64,000 nucleotides of DNA, from positions 595,141 to 659,140 of the forward strand of contig CAYFKJ010000003.1 in NCBI GenBank assembly GCA_964343605.1, written 5' to 3'. Positions 1-7,493 of this stretch are shown piece after piece. Each line of letters opens with the position of its first letter. The first letter of the stretch is position 1. Made by a program: the position numbers and the translations under genes. The DNA comes from CAYFKJ01 sp964343605. GTDB taxonomy: Bacteria > Pseudomonadota > Alphaproteobacteria > UBA2966. A model generated the notes under the pieces. The model saw only the letters and a program-made list of their open reading frames with translations, was not told the DNA's origin and searched no databases.

Positions 1-139
1 AGTCGCTTGTGCCGGTCCAGCCCATCAGCGAATCGAGACGTTTCGGCGCCGCCGGTTGGTATTCCAGGATCCAACTGTCGCCGCGGCCACGGCCGGATTG
101 AGTGGCGGCTTTGGCCGGCTGATAGATGCGTGCTTCCAT
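1..139 (-). CDS. NDUFS4-like complex I accessory subunit (C-terminus cut off)
   Basis: Reading from the ATG at 139 towards the left edge gives MEARIYQPAKAATQSGRGRG, then a stretch with WILEYQP and SLMGWTGTSD. This is the start of the 'ETC complex I subunit conserved region' family, the alphaproteobacterial homologue of mitochondrial NDUFS4. Family members are about 100 residues; only the first 46 codons lie in the window. The protein is expected at the peripheral arm of NADH:quinone oxidoreductase. It is alone here, next to tRNA-Pro, with no nuo gene nearby. The N-terminal 'ARIYQPAK...W.LEF.P..P' pattern is distinctive. Confidence 0.85.
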   Translation of the reverse strand, partial: MEARIYQPAKAATQSGRGRGDSWILEYQPAAPKRLDSLMGWTGTSD

Positions 140-218
140 GATCAAAAAACTCCTTCACAGAGCCGGGGAGAATAGTTCCTCACGCCGATGCGGGCAACCG
201 GGCATCCGGGCGACAAAC

Positions 219-295
219 TGGTCGGGGAGAGAGGATTTGAACCTCCGGCCCCCGGCTCCCAAAGCCGGTGCTCTGCCAGGCTGAGCTACTCCCCG
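219..295 (-). tRNA. tRNA-Pro (anticodon UGG)
   Basis: The minus strand folds as a tRNA: acceptor 5' CGGGGAG pairs with CTCCCCG, D arm AGCTCAGCCTGGCAGAGC, anticodon stem CCGGC/GCCGG around CTTTGGG (anticodon TGG), and T arm GGTTCAAATCC. The terminal CCA is encoded (219-221). Confidence 0.96.
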
Positions 296-403
296 TATCG
301 GTTGCCCGGTGGCCCCTCACTTACACGATACCGGAACGTCGGGCAAGACAGTCGGCCCTTAGCGCCGATTTCAAGGGATAAGACGCGGCAGCGGAGATCG
401 TAT

Positions 404-2770
404 TCAGGTTCCGACGCTCTGGAGCGCTGCCGCCAACTCGGCCCGGCTGTAGGGTTTCTGGATAATTTTGACGTTGCTGTCTTCAAGTTCGCCGGACTTG
501 ATCACCTGGTCGGGATAGCCCGAAGTCAGCAGGATCTTGTGCTGCATGCCCCGCTCCGACAACTCCTTGGCGAGGTCGAAGCCGCTCATGCCGCCGGGCA
601 TTACGACGTCGCTGAAAACAATGTCGATATCGTTGCGCTCCCCGATAATGCCCAGTGCCTTGTTGGCGTCCTCGGCCTCGACCACCGCGTAGCCTATCCG
701 CTTCAAGATTGCCTGCGTGGTTACCCGCACCTCGGGATCGTCCTCGACGACCAATACGATGCCGAGATCGGGGGCGTCGTCGGGCGTCCCGCCCGCGGCG
801 GTCTCTCCGTCCGCCTTGTAGACGTGCATGTTTGGCAATGCCGTCCCCGACGGCAAAACAAGCCGAACCGTCGTGCCTTCGCCCACTTGGCTTTCGATTT
901 CGGCAAAACCGCCCGATTGGCGGGCAAAGCCGTAGACCATGCTCAGCCCGAGGCCGGTACCTTCACCGACGCCTTTAGTCGTGAAGAACGGATCGAAGGC
1001 CCGTTCCACCGTTTCCGGTTCCATACCGGCGCCGTCGTCGGTTACCGAAATTTCAAGGTATTCGCCGCCCGGCAGCGTCTCGTCGTCCAACTCAATATCG
1101 TCGTCGAAATGTCGCGGCACGACGTGGATGGTCAGACGTCCGCCATCCGGCATCGCTGCCCGGGCATTAAGGCAGAGGTTGAGCAGAGCATTTTGCAAGG
1201 CATTGGAATCGGCGTTGACGAGGGCATCCTCGGCATTTATGTCGATGCCGAATTCGATATCCTCGCCCAGCGTTCTTTGCAGCATCTCGCCGATATCGGC
1301 GATCACCTTATCCACGGCAAACAATTTGACGCTCAAGGACTGCTTTCGGGAGAAGGCCAACAACTGACCCGTCAAACTGCTGCCACGTTCCACGGCGCTG
1401 TCGATGCGGTCGATCCAATTCGCGATTTCATCGTCATCCTCCCGACCCATGCGCACCATTGTGCTGGCGCCGGCGATTACCTGGAGCAGGTTGTTGAAGT
1501 CGTGGGCGACGCCGCCCGTCAGTTGACCGATAGCCTCGAGCTTTTGCGCCTGGTGCAGCGCGTTGGTGGTGCTGCGGTGTTCGGTTACGTCGAGGACGCA
1601 GATCGGCACGTGATTGTACTCCTCCGGTCGCTTTGGTACCGGCATGGAGACGATGACGGCAACATCCTCGCCCTGGAGCGACTTGAATGTGGCTTCGGCG
1701 ACGAAGAAATCCCTGCCTTCCCACATCGAACATAGTTGATCGACGAACACGGTCTTCATGTTGTCCGGGAACAGCTCCTGGAAGCGATCGAGAAAGACCT
1801 CCATCGATTCGGCGCCGAAAAATTTCAGGCTGGTCGTATTAGCCGATCTCGTCTGGACCAGTTTTTCGAAATACTGAACGCGTTCCAGGCTTTCATTCAG
1901 GTATTCGCGAAGGTCAGTGACGCCGTCGCGCCGAAGTCTCTCGAACTCGGCTTTCACCTCCGAAAAATCCTGATCCCAGATCGCCACCTCAGCGCTCTCA
2001 AAAAGCTGCCTGTAGCGGGCTTCGCTCTCCCGCAGGGCGGCCTCCGCCCGGCGGCGTTCCTCCCAATGCAGATTGTTGGCGCGGACGTAGGCATTGGCGG
2101 CGTTACGCAACATTCCCAGCTCGTCATCCTCATGCGCGCCGACCAGGGACAACTCTTCCGCCTGGCCTTCCTTCGGGTCCAGCCGGCTGAAATCTTCAAT
2201 AAGTTTGAGCAGCGGTCCGGACAGGAAACGTTGGAAGGCGTAGAACAAGACGAAAATGAGGACGACGTTTCGCAAGGGCCCGGCCAGTAAAACGAACAGA
2301 GACCGGTTGTAGAATTGCGCCAAGGCCAGGTCGTAGTCGATCGTGACGCTGAGGACGCCGATTTTCTTGTTCTGTTGGCCGATGGCGCTGAGCGGCACGA
2401 CGAAATCCTTCTTACCCTCGCCCAGTACCCGCGTAATCCAGGCCGTCCTCGATGGCCCCGCTTCCCTCTTGCGGCCGGCCAGGACCGTCTGGTCTTCGTC
2501 CTCGATGCTCACCGAAGAGACGAAGTCGTAGGCGAAGAGGCCGTCGATGACCTCCCGAGCAAGCTTTCCGTCAAGATGGAAGGCGGCCACCGTCGCCGGC
2601 TTGTTCGCCGCGGCGAGGATATTTGTAACCGAGCGTTGGACGCGATCCTGCTGCTCGGCGTAATCGTTGGCCAATTGCGCTGCGCTGAACGCCAAACCCA
2701 AGACCAGCGCCGCTAAAACGCTTCGAGCCGCAAGTTGATAGGATATCCGTTTCCGGAGCGGCAGCTTCAT
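404..2770 (-). CDS. Membrane hybrid sensor histidine kinase with C-terminal receiver
   Basis: 788 residues. TM1 is about 13-33, then a roughly 130-residue extracytoplasmic sensor, TM2 about 165-185, a HAMP-like linker, a PAS-like region (ARYRQLFESAEVAIW), a HisKA box with GGVAHDFNNLL (phospho-acceptor His), a HATPase with DGGRL, DDGAGM and GEGTGLGLSMVYGF, and a receiver with DIVFSDVVMPGG (phospho-acceptor Asp). The start is the ATG at 2770 because the signal-anchor begins there and GGGAG lies upstream; the reading frame continues to 2911, but that extension looks non-native. This family usually passes phosphate to a separate regulator, and none is adjacent, so the signal and output are unknown. 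Confidence 0.9.
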   Translation of the reverse strand: MKLPLRKRISYQLAARSVLAALVLGLAFSAAQLANDYAEQQDRVQRSVTNILAAANKPATVAAFHLDGKLAREVIDGLFAYDFVSSVSIEDEDQTVLAGRKREAGPSRTAWITRVLGEGKKDFVVPLSAIGQQNKKIGVLSVTIDYDLALAQFYNRSLFVLLAGPLRNVVLIFVLFYAFQRFLSGPLLKLIEDFSRLDPKEGQAEELSLVGAHEDDELGMLRNAANAYVRANNLHWEERRRAEAALRESEARYRQLFESAEVAIWDQDFSEVKAEFERLRRDGVTDLREYLNESLERVQYFEKLVQTRSANTTSLKFFGAESMEVFLDRFQELFPDNMKTVFVDQLCSMWEGRDFFVAEATFKSLQGEDVAVIVSMPVPKRPEEYNHVPICVLDVTEHRSTTNALHQAQKLEAIGQLTGGVAHDFNNLLQVIAGASTMVRMGREDDDEIANWIDRIDSAVERGSSLTGQLLAFSRKQSLSVKLFAVDKVIADIGEMLQRTLGEDIEFGIDINAEDALVNADSNALQNALLNLCLNARAAMPDGGRLTIHVVPRHFDDDIELDDETLPGGEYLEISVTDDGAGMEPETVERAFDPFFTTKGVGEGTGLGLSMVYGFARQSGGFAEIESQVGEGTTVRLVLPSGTALPNMHVYKADGETAAGGTPDDAPDLGIVLVVEDDPEVRVTTQAILKRIGYAVVEAEDANKALGIIGERNDIDIVFSDVVMPGGMSGFDLAKELSERGMQHKILLTSGYPDQVIKSGELEDSNVKIIQKPYSRAELAAALQSVGT

Positions 2771-2945
2771 GGGTGCGCGCTCCCGTTTGTCGCTGAAGTC
2801 ATGTGCGATATTGCGCTGTGTCCACGTCTCAATCGTCAATCCGCCGGTCTCGCCCCGCGCACCCCAACGCGTCCCAACTATGGACCAATGACGGGGTTCA
2901 AACAAGCCCATCCGTACGCCCGAAAAGACCTGAACTAATTGAGAA

Positions 2946-3350
2946 TCAAATGGGTTTGAATGTGCCCTGAGCCGTCATCGCGATCTTTCCCGCGACGCTG
3001 ATCTCGCCGGAAACGAATATCAGAGTTTTTGCGGCGTGCGTCACCGCCGCCCGGCCCTCGACCCACGATCCGAGTTTTACCGGTGCGATGAAATCCGTGA
3101 TCATGCGGACGGTAACCGCCGGCCCCCCAATGTGGGGCAGCACGGCGCGGCCGAGGACGATGTCGGCGAAGGTCATCAAAACGCCGCCATGGGCGACACC
3201 GCCCGCGTTGGTGTGTTTCTCCGCCAGATGGAAACCGCGGACAAACCCATCGGCCGAAGTCCGTTCGAAGATCGGGCCGATGTGGGCACCAAACGGGTTT
3301 GAGTGGACGATCGGTTCAAATCCGGCAGGCGGTGCGGGAGGGGACGTCAT
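2946..3350 (-). CDS. PaaI-type hotdog thioesterase
   Basis: 134 residues with the single hotdog-fold pattern of the PaaI/YdiI group: HTNAGGVAHGGVLMTFADIVLGRAV, in which the HGG turn and following Asp form the acyl-CoA active site, then the strand-rich second half. It probably hydrolyses an acyl- or aroyl-CoA in the cytoplasm; the substrate cannot be told. It ends 17 bp from the DUF192 gene on the same strand and may be co-transcribed with it. No catabolic operon surrounds it. Confidence 0.85.
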   Translation of the reverse strand: MTSPPAPPAGFEPIVHSNPFGAHIGPIFERTSADGFVRGFHLAEKHTNAGGVAHGGVLMTFADIVLGRAVLPHIGGPAVTVRMITDFIAPVKLGSWVEGRAAVTHAAKTLIFVSGEISVAGKIAMTAQGTFKPI

Positions 3351-3367
3351 GACCTGCGCCGGGGCCG

Positions 3368-3847
3368 CTATTGTTTGAAAATCGGGTGGTCGACGCGATC
3401 GCCGGCTCGAATGCCGAGCCGTTCGGCCGTACCGCCGTTGATCTCCAGAACGGCCCTTACCAAACCGTTGGAGGGAATGATCGTCCTGGAATGAGGTACG
3501 GCGCGATGGTGAACGTTGGCAATGCCGCCGTCAGATTTGATGAAAATCATGTCGAGCGGGATGTACGTGTCCTTCATCCAGAATTGGACCAGCTTTTCGT
3601 AGCCGTAGTCGAACAGCATGCCGGCGCCCGGATCGAGGGCGCGGCGAAACATAAGCCCGCGAGCCCGGGCGGTTTTCGTCGCCGCCACTTCGACAATGAA
3701 CTCGTGCGTCCCTGTTGCCGTGACGATTTTTACCTTGCCGGCGTCCGCCGCCCGGCCAAGCTGCGCGCCCCCCAGCAATACCGCACACGCCACCGCGACG
3801 ATGAAAATCTTGGCGCCCATGCGCCAAAGGACGAAAGCCTGATACAT
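3368..3847 (-). CDS. DUF192 family exported protein
   Basis: About 159 residues: an N-terminal signal peptide (hydrophobic run IFIVAVACAVLLGGAQLGRA, cleavage probably before ADAG), then the DUF192 core with ARGLMFR, GAGMLFDY, VQFWMKDTYIPLDMIFI and the C-terminal LEINGGTAERLGIRAGDRV. DUF192 domains are small periplasmic or secreted beta-barrels of unknown function, common in alphaproteobacteria. The start is uncertain: ATG 3847 is used here; ATG 3820 (MGAKIF) would give a tidier signal peptide and TTG 3868 a longer one. Confidence 0.85.
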   Translation of the reverse strand: MYQAFVLWRMGAKIFIVAVACAVLLGGAQLGRAADAGKVKIVTATGTHEFIVEVAATKTARARGLMFRRALDPGAGMLFDYGYEKLVQFWMKDTYIPLDMIFIKSDGGIANVHHRAVPHSRTIIPSNGLVRAVLEINGGTAERLGIRAGDRVDHPIFKQ

Positions 3848-3915
3848 CGGATTGCGTCGGATCGCCAAAAATCAAAGGGATTCAAATATTTGACCGGTTG
3901 GCGGCCAAGATCAAG

Positions 3916-4446
3916 CTAGGGAATATCGATTTCGGCAACCTGGGGACCTTTCGGTCCCTGGCCGACCCTCACCAGCAACACCTGCCCCGGCTTGAGGTCT
4001 TCGATCCCGATCAGCCGCAGGGTCTTGATGTGGACGAAAATGTCCTGCGAGTCGTTGCCCTGAGTGACGAATCCGTAACCTTTTTCGGAATTGAACCACT
4101 TCACCGTCGCTTCAAGAAAATCGCCTTCCGCGGCGACGGCCGGATAGCTGGGCGTACTCTGGGATTCCATTGAGGGTGGTTGCGCCGTGCTGGCGTCGAT
4201 CTGCAGCACCCGAACCGCCTGCAGGCCTTTCGGGCCGCGCACCGCCTCGCACACAACCGTCGTGCCGGGATCCACCACTTCGTGCCCGGACTGACGCAAT
4301 GCCGATAGGTGTAGAAACACGTCCCCGGAGCCGTCCAGGGGCGTCACAAAACCGTAACCTTTTACTGCATTGAACCACTTTACTGTCCCTGAAACCTCAA
4401 TGGTCTCCGGCTCAGTGCTATCGTAGTCCAGCCCCCCATCCTGCAT
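3916..4446 (-). CDS. Cold-shock protein with two CSD domains
   Basis: 176 residues with two cold-shock domains in tandem, at about 18-85 and 110-176. Each carries the nucleic-acid binding RNP1 motif (VKWFNAVKGYGFV and VKWFNSEKGYGFV) and an RNP2-like segment (DVFLHLSAL, DIFVHIKTL). Two-domain CspA-like proteins of this length are typical of alphaproteobacteria and bind single-stranded RNA/DNA as chaperones. It is transcribed away from the antiporter operon across a long AT-rich leader, as is usual for cold-shock genes. Confidence 0.93.
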   Translation of the reverse strand: MQDGGLDYDSTEPETIEVSGTVKWFNAVKGYGFVTPLDGSGDVFLHLSALRQSGHEVVDPGTTVVCEAVRGPKGLQAVRVLQIDASTAQPPSMESQSTPSYPAVAAEGDFLEATVKWFNSEKGYGFVTQGNDSQDIFVHIKTLRLIGIEDLKPGQVLLVRVGQGPKGPQVAEIDIP

Positions 4447-4788
4447 GTTTCAGGATCCCAACCAAGTCAACTGACAATGTGAAAGTTTAACAGGTCAACC
4501 ACAATTACACAAATGTCACATCTTTTAACGCTGAAGCAGTTTTATTTCATTTTCCCTACTTGAATTATGGTTATACCTCATAACGAGCATTGATTTTGGT
4601 TGGCTATGTTACCTGCCGCATATTATTGTCTGATCCATCCGGGAACGGTCGTGATTTTATTAACGCGCTGTTGCCCTGTGCTTGAGCGGCCGGCCCGAGC
4701 AAGCGATTGAATTTGTGTGGCGTGTTTCATTGGTTGGGTGCCGGTCCGGCGTCATCGTGAGCACTTTTTTTAGGGAGAAGAGAGGGGC
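4447..4788. promoter_or_regulatory. Divergent intergenic region between csp and the antiporter operon
   Basis: 342 bp, AT-rich, with no convincing gene. It must hold both divergent promoters and the cold-shock leader. On the minus strand TTGTGT, 17 bp, TAAACT (within about 4485-4515) is a possible csp promoter. On the plus strand TTGGTT, 17 bp, CATATT (about 4596-4625) could drive the antiporter operon. Both are weak matches chosen by eye. A purine-rich ribosome site (GGGAGAAGAGAGGGG) immediately precedes the first antiporter gene. Confidence 0.4.
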
Positions 4789-5265
4789 GTGAAACACGCA
4801 GTCAGCCTTTCCCTGGTACTTTTCATTGTCTGGCTCTTGCTTTCGGGGCACTACACGGCGCTTATTCTTGGTTTCGGCGTGGCGTCATGCATTTTCACGG
4901 TTGCCGTGTCCATGCGTATGGACGTCATCGACCATGAGGGGCATCCCATTCACCTCGGTTGGCGGGCCCTGTTGTATTGGCCTTGGCTGCTGTGGCAGAT
5001 CGTCATCGCCAATATCGACGTGGCCAAAATTATCCTGATGCCCAGTTTGCCGATAAGCCCCAACATTCTCGTGGTCGACGCGGAACAAAAAACGGAACTC
5101 GGAAAGGTGATTTACGCCAATTCGATCACCCTGACGCCCGGCACCGTCTCGTTGGAAGTTGACAGCAATCAAATCGTCGTACATGCCCTCACCCAGGGGT
5201 CCGCCGACGACATCGCCAGCGGCACCATGAACCGCAAAGTCACCCGCATGGAAGGTCACGGTTGA
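4789..5265 (+). CDS. mnhE: Na+(K+)/H+ antiporter subunit E
   Basis: 158 residues starting at GTG behind a strong purine-rich ribosome site. Two N-terminal membrane helices (LSLVLFIVWLLLSGHYTALILGFGVASC) and a third (ALLYWPWLLWQIVIANIDVAKIIL) are followed by the cytosolic MnhE domain with YANSITLTPGTVSLEV, the family signature. Subunit E is a small membrane subunit of Mrp/Mnh antiporters. First gene of a ten-gene operon in which nearly every gene overlaps or abuts the next; its TGA overlaps the ATG of subunit F. Confidence 0.93.
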   Translation: MKHAVSLSLVLFIVWLLLSGHYTALILGFGVASCIFTVAVSMRMDVIDHEGHPIHLGWRALLYWPWLLWQIVIANIDVAKIILMPSLPISPNILVVDAEQKTELGKVIYANSITLTPGTVSLEVDSNQIVVHALTQGSADDIASGTMNRKVTRMEGHG

Positions 5266-5624
5266 TGTTTGCCGCTGCGACGATCGCCATACTACTGACC
5301 ATGGCGCTGGCCTTGATCCGGGCGTTGCTCGGACCGACGGTTTTCGACCGTATATTGGCCGTCAACACAATTGCCACCAAAACCACGCTGCTGATCGCGT
5401 TGCTGGGCTTCCTCACGGGTCGTCCCGATTTCCTCGACATTGCGCTGGTCTATGCGCTGATCAATTTCGTCGGCTCCATAGCCATTCTCAAGTTCTTTAA
5501 ATATAAGGATTTTTCGAAAGCAGGCTGGCACGGTGAAGATCGCAGGAAGGGCCGGAGATTGCCCTGGTGGCTGCCGCCGGAGGTAACGGCGGCAGTGGCC
5601 GACGAAGTGGAGCGCCGGCGATGA
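5265..5624 (+). CDS. mnhF: Antiporter subunit F
   Basis: 119 residues with three membrane helices: an N-terminal helix, GPTVFDRILAVNTIATKTTLLIALLGF (the GPT..DR motif is the MnhF signature) and FLDIALVYALINFVGSIAILKFF. A longer basic cytosolic tail follows (EDRRKGRRLPWWLPPEV). ATG at 5265 shares its A with the upstream stop, so translation is probably coupled. Subunit F sits with E and G in the small-subunit part of Mrp-type complexes. Confidence 0.92.
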   Translation: MFAAATIAILLTMALALIRALLGPTVFDRILAVNTIATKTTLLIALLGFLTGRPDFLDIALVYALINFVGSIAILKFFKYKDFSKAGWHGEDRRKGRRLPWWLPPEVTAAVADEVERRR

Positions 5625-6025
5625 GCGGTTTGGTGCTGGAGATACTCAGTTGGGGCTTCATACTTGTCGGGGGCGTTTTCGTCGTCATCGGCGGAATCGG
5701 CCTCCTGCGCCTGCCGGATTTCTACACCCGAATTCATGCGGCCGGCTTGACGGACACGATCGGCGCTGGCGGCATTCTCATCGGGTTGATGCTGCAATCG
5801 GGCGCCACACTCGTCACCGCCAAGTTGATCTTTATCCTCTTCTTCGTTTTGTTCTCCAGCCCGACATCGACTCACGCCCTGGCCAAAGCGGCCCTGTTTT
5901 CGGGTGTTCGGCCGTTGGTCAAGGGAAGGAAAGGTGAAGCCGGGAACGAAAACCGCAATATCGTCGATCCCCGGGACAAACCGGCAGGTAAAGCGGGCGA
6001 TACGAATGGAGCGCGGTCATCGTAA
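5621..6025 (+). CDS. mnhG: Antiporter subunit G
   Basis: 134 residues; the first 95 form the three-helix MnhG/PhaG fold with GGIGLLRLPDFYTRIHAAGLTDTIGAGGILIG, which is diagnostic. The last 40 residues are hydrophilic and rich in Lys, Arg and Asn. ATG at 5621 overlaps the end of subunit F by 4 bp. Member of the Mrp-like membrane complex. Confidence 0.93.
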   Translation: MSGLVLEILSWGFILVGGVFVVIGGIGLLRLPDFYTRIHAAGLTDTIGAGGILIGLMLQSGATLVTAKLIFILFFVLFSSPTSTHALAKAALFSGVRPLVKGRKGEAGNENRNIVDPRDKPAGKAGDTNGARSS

Positions 6026-6069
6026 ACCTCGTCGACATCGTTCTCCTGCTTTTCCTGGCAGTCATTGCG

Positions 6070-6636
6070 TTGGCAATCGTACGGGTTCACAACCTGTTTG
6101 CCGTCGTCATGCTGTCGGGCATATACAGCCTTCTGATGGCGGGGATTTTTGTCATCCTCGATGCAGTGGATGTCGCGTTCACCGAGGCCGCGGTGGGCGC
6201 CGGCATCACGACCGTGCTGATGCTGGGTACCCTCGCCCTGACGGCAACGCGTGAAAAAATTCATGTGCGAACGCCGGTCCTGCCGGCGGTCATTACGGCG
6301 GCAACCGGCGCATTGTTGATTTACGGCACGCTCGACATGCCCGGATTCGGCGATGGGAACGCCCCCATCCACCAACATGTCGCGCCTCGTTATGTCGAGA
6401 CCTCGCCGGTCGAGGTGGGCATTCCCAACATGGTGACGTCGGTGCTGGCGAGCTACCGGGGCTATGACACGTTGGGTGAGCTGACGGTTATTTTTACCGC
6501 CGGGGTCGGCGTCATGCTCCTACTGGGCAAACGGCGCCGGAAGGAAGACGAACCGGAGACCGGAGAGGATGTGAAAGCCGTTGACGCAAATTCGGCCGCC
6601 TCGGATACCGGATCGGACGAAGGAGCCGCGGCATGA
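6070..6636 (+). CDS. DUF4040/MnhB-like subunit, equivalent to the MrpA C-terminal part
   Basis: At least 188 residues. It matches the DUF4040 region that forms the C-terminal part of MrpA and the separate MbhD/MbhE subunits of archaeal complexes: VHNLFAVVMLSGIYSLLMAGIFVILDAVDVAFTEAAVGAGITTVLMLG, then two more helices and a charged tail. The first canonical start is TTG 6070, but that falls inside the first helix. In-frame codons back to 6022 encode VNLVDIVLLLFLAVIALAIV, which looks like the true N-terminus, with only ATC (6019) or GTA (6022) available as initiator; an in-frame stop lies at 5989. The start is therefore unsettled. Confidence 0.85.
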   Translation: MAIVRVHNLFAVVMLSGIYSLLMAGIFVILDAVDVAFTEAAVGAGITTVLMLGTLALTATREKIHVRTPVLPAVITAATGALLIYGTLDMPGFGDGNAPIHQHVAPRYVETSPVEVGIPNMVTSVLASYRGYDTLGELTVIFTAGVGVMLLLGKRRRKEDEPETGEDVKAVDANSAASDTGSDEGAAA

Positions 6637-7112
6637 GGCACCATCTCGTCCTGCGCGTCGTCGCCAAACTGCTGATCCCGTTCATCATGCTGTTTGCCCT
6701 CTATGTCCAGTTTCACGGCGATTTCGGACCCGGCGGCGGCTTCCAGGCCGGCGTCATATTCGGTTCGGCATTCATTCTTTATGCGCTGATTTTCGGATTG
6801 GATAACGCGCGCCTCGTGGTGCCGGAATACGTCCTGGCGTTCTTTGTTTCGGCCGGCTTGATCCTTTTCGCGGGCGTGGGCTTCGCGACTATGTTCCTGG
6901 GCGGCAACTACCTCGATTACGGCGTTCTGGCCGGCGATTTCATTGCCGGACAGCATCTTGGCATTTTGCTTGTCGAACTGGGGGTGGGCATTACCGTCGC
7001 CGCCGTCATGATCGCCATCTTTTTCAGCTTCGCGGGCCGAGGCGTTCCGGAAGACGCCAGCGAAGACTACCGCCGGCCCGAACGAAGCTCAAAATCCGGG
7101 AAGGATAACTGA
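6633..7112 (+). CDS. mnhB: Antiporter subunit B
   Basis: 159 residues with four helices and the MnhB core motif: VVAKLLIPFIMLFALYVQFHGDFGPGGGFQAGVIF. The GPGGGFQAG loop and the second half LGILLVELGVGITVAAVMIAIF are family hallmarks. Starts in an ATGA overlap with the preceding DUF4040 gene and is separated by 3 bp from subunit C. Confidence 0.93.
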   Translation: MRHHLVLRVVAKLLIPFIMLFALYVQFHGDFGPGGGFQAGVIFGSAFILYALIFGLDNARLVVPEYVLAFFVSAGLILFAGVGFATMFLGGNYLDYGVLAGDFIAGQHLGILLVELGVGITVAAVMIAIFFSFAGRGVPEDASEDYRRPERSSKSGKDN

Positions 7113-7115
7113 TCG

Positions 7116-7493
7116 ATGGCCCTTCTCGGTCACTACAATTACTGGATCTTCGTGTTCCTGATGATGGCGGGGTTCTACACCGTCATTGCGCGCGGCAATC
7201 TGATCAAAAAGGTCGTCGGCCTCAACATTTTCCAAGCCTCCGTCTTCCTGCTCTACATCTCCATGGGCAAGGTCGATGGCGGTACGGCGCCCATCGTGCC
7301 GGAGGGATCGGTGGAAGGCGTGAGCTACTCCAACCCGCTGCCCCACGTGCTGATCCTGACGGCCATCGTCGTCGGCGTCGCCACTTCGGCCCTGGGGCTC
7401 GCGCTCATCGTGCGCATCCGGGAGGCCTATGGAACGGTGGAGGAAGACGAGATTCACGATCTTGACGATCAGGCGCGGGAGCTCGAAACCTGA
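7116..7493 (+). CDS. mnhC: Antiporter subunit C (NuoK-like)
   Basis: 125 residues, three helices. NuoK/MnhC pattern: GFYTVIARGNLIKKVVGLNIFQASVFLLYISMGKVDGGTAPI, then NPLPHVLILTAIVVGVATSALGLALIVRI. The NPLP.ALVLTAIVI segment is the MnhC/NuoK signature; a histidine replaces the usual Q/A before VLILTAIVV. Homologous to complex I subunit NuoK. Ends in an ATGA overlap with the first D subunit. Confidence 0.93.
   Translation: MALLGHYNYWIFVFLMMAGFYTVIARGNLIKKVVGLNIFQASVFLLYISMGKVDGGTAPIVPEGSVEGVSYSNPLPHVLILTAIVVGVATSALGLALIVRIREAYGTVEEDEIHDLDDQARELET

Noticed and set aside
188..1735. Long plus-strand open frame opposite the histidine kinase
   Set aside because: It lies antisense to clear HisKA, HATPase and receiver motifs and crosses tRNA-Pro; its protein has no recognisable domain.
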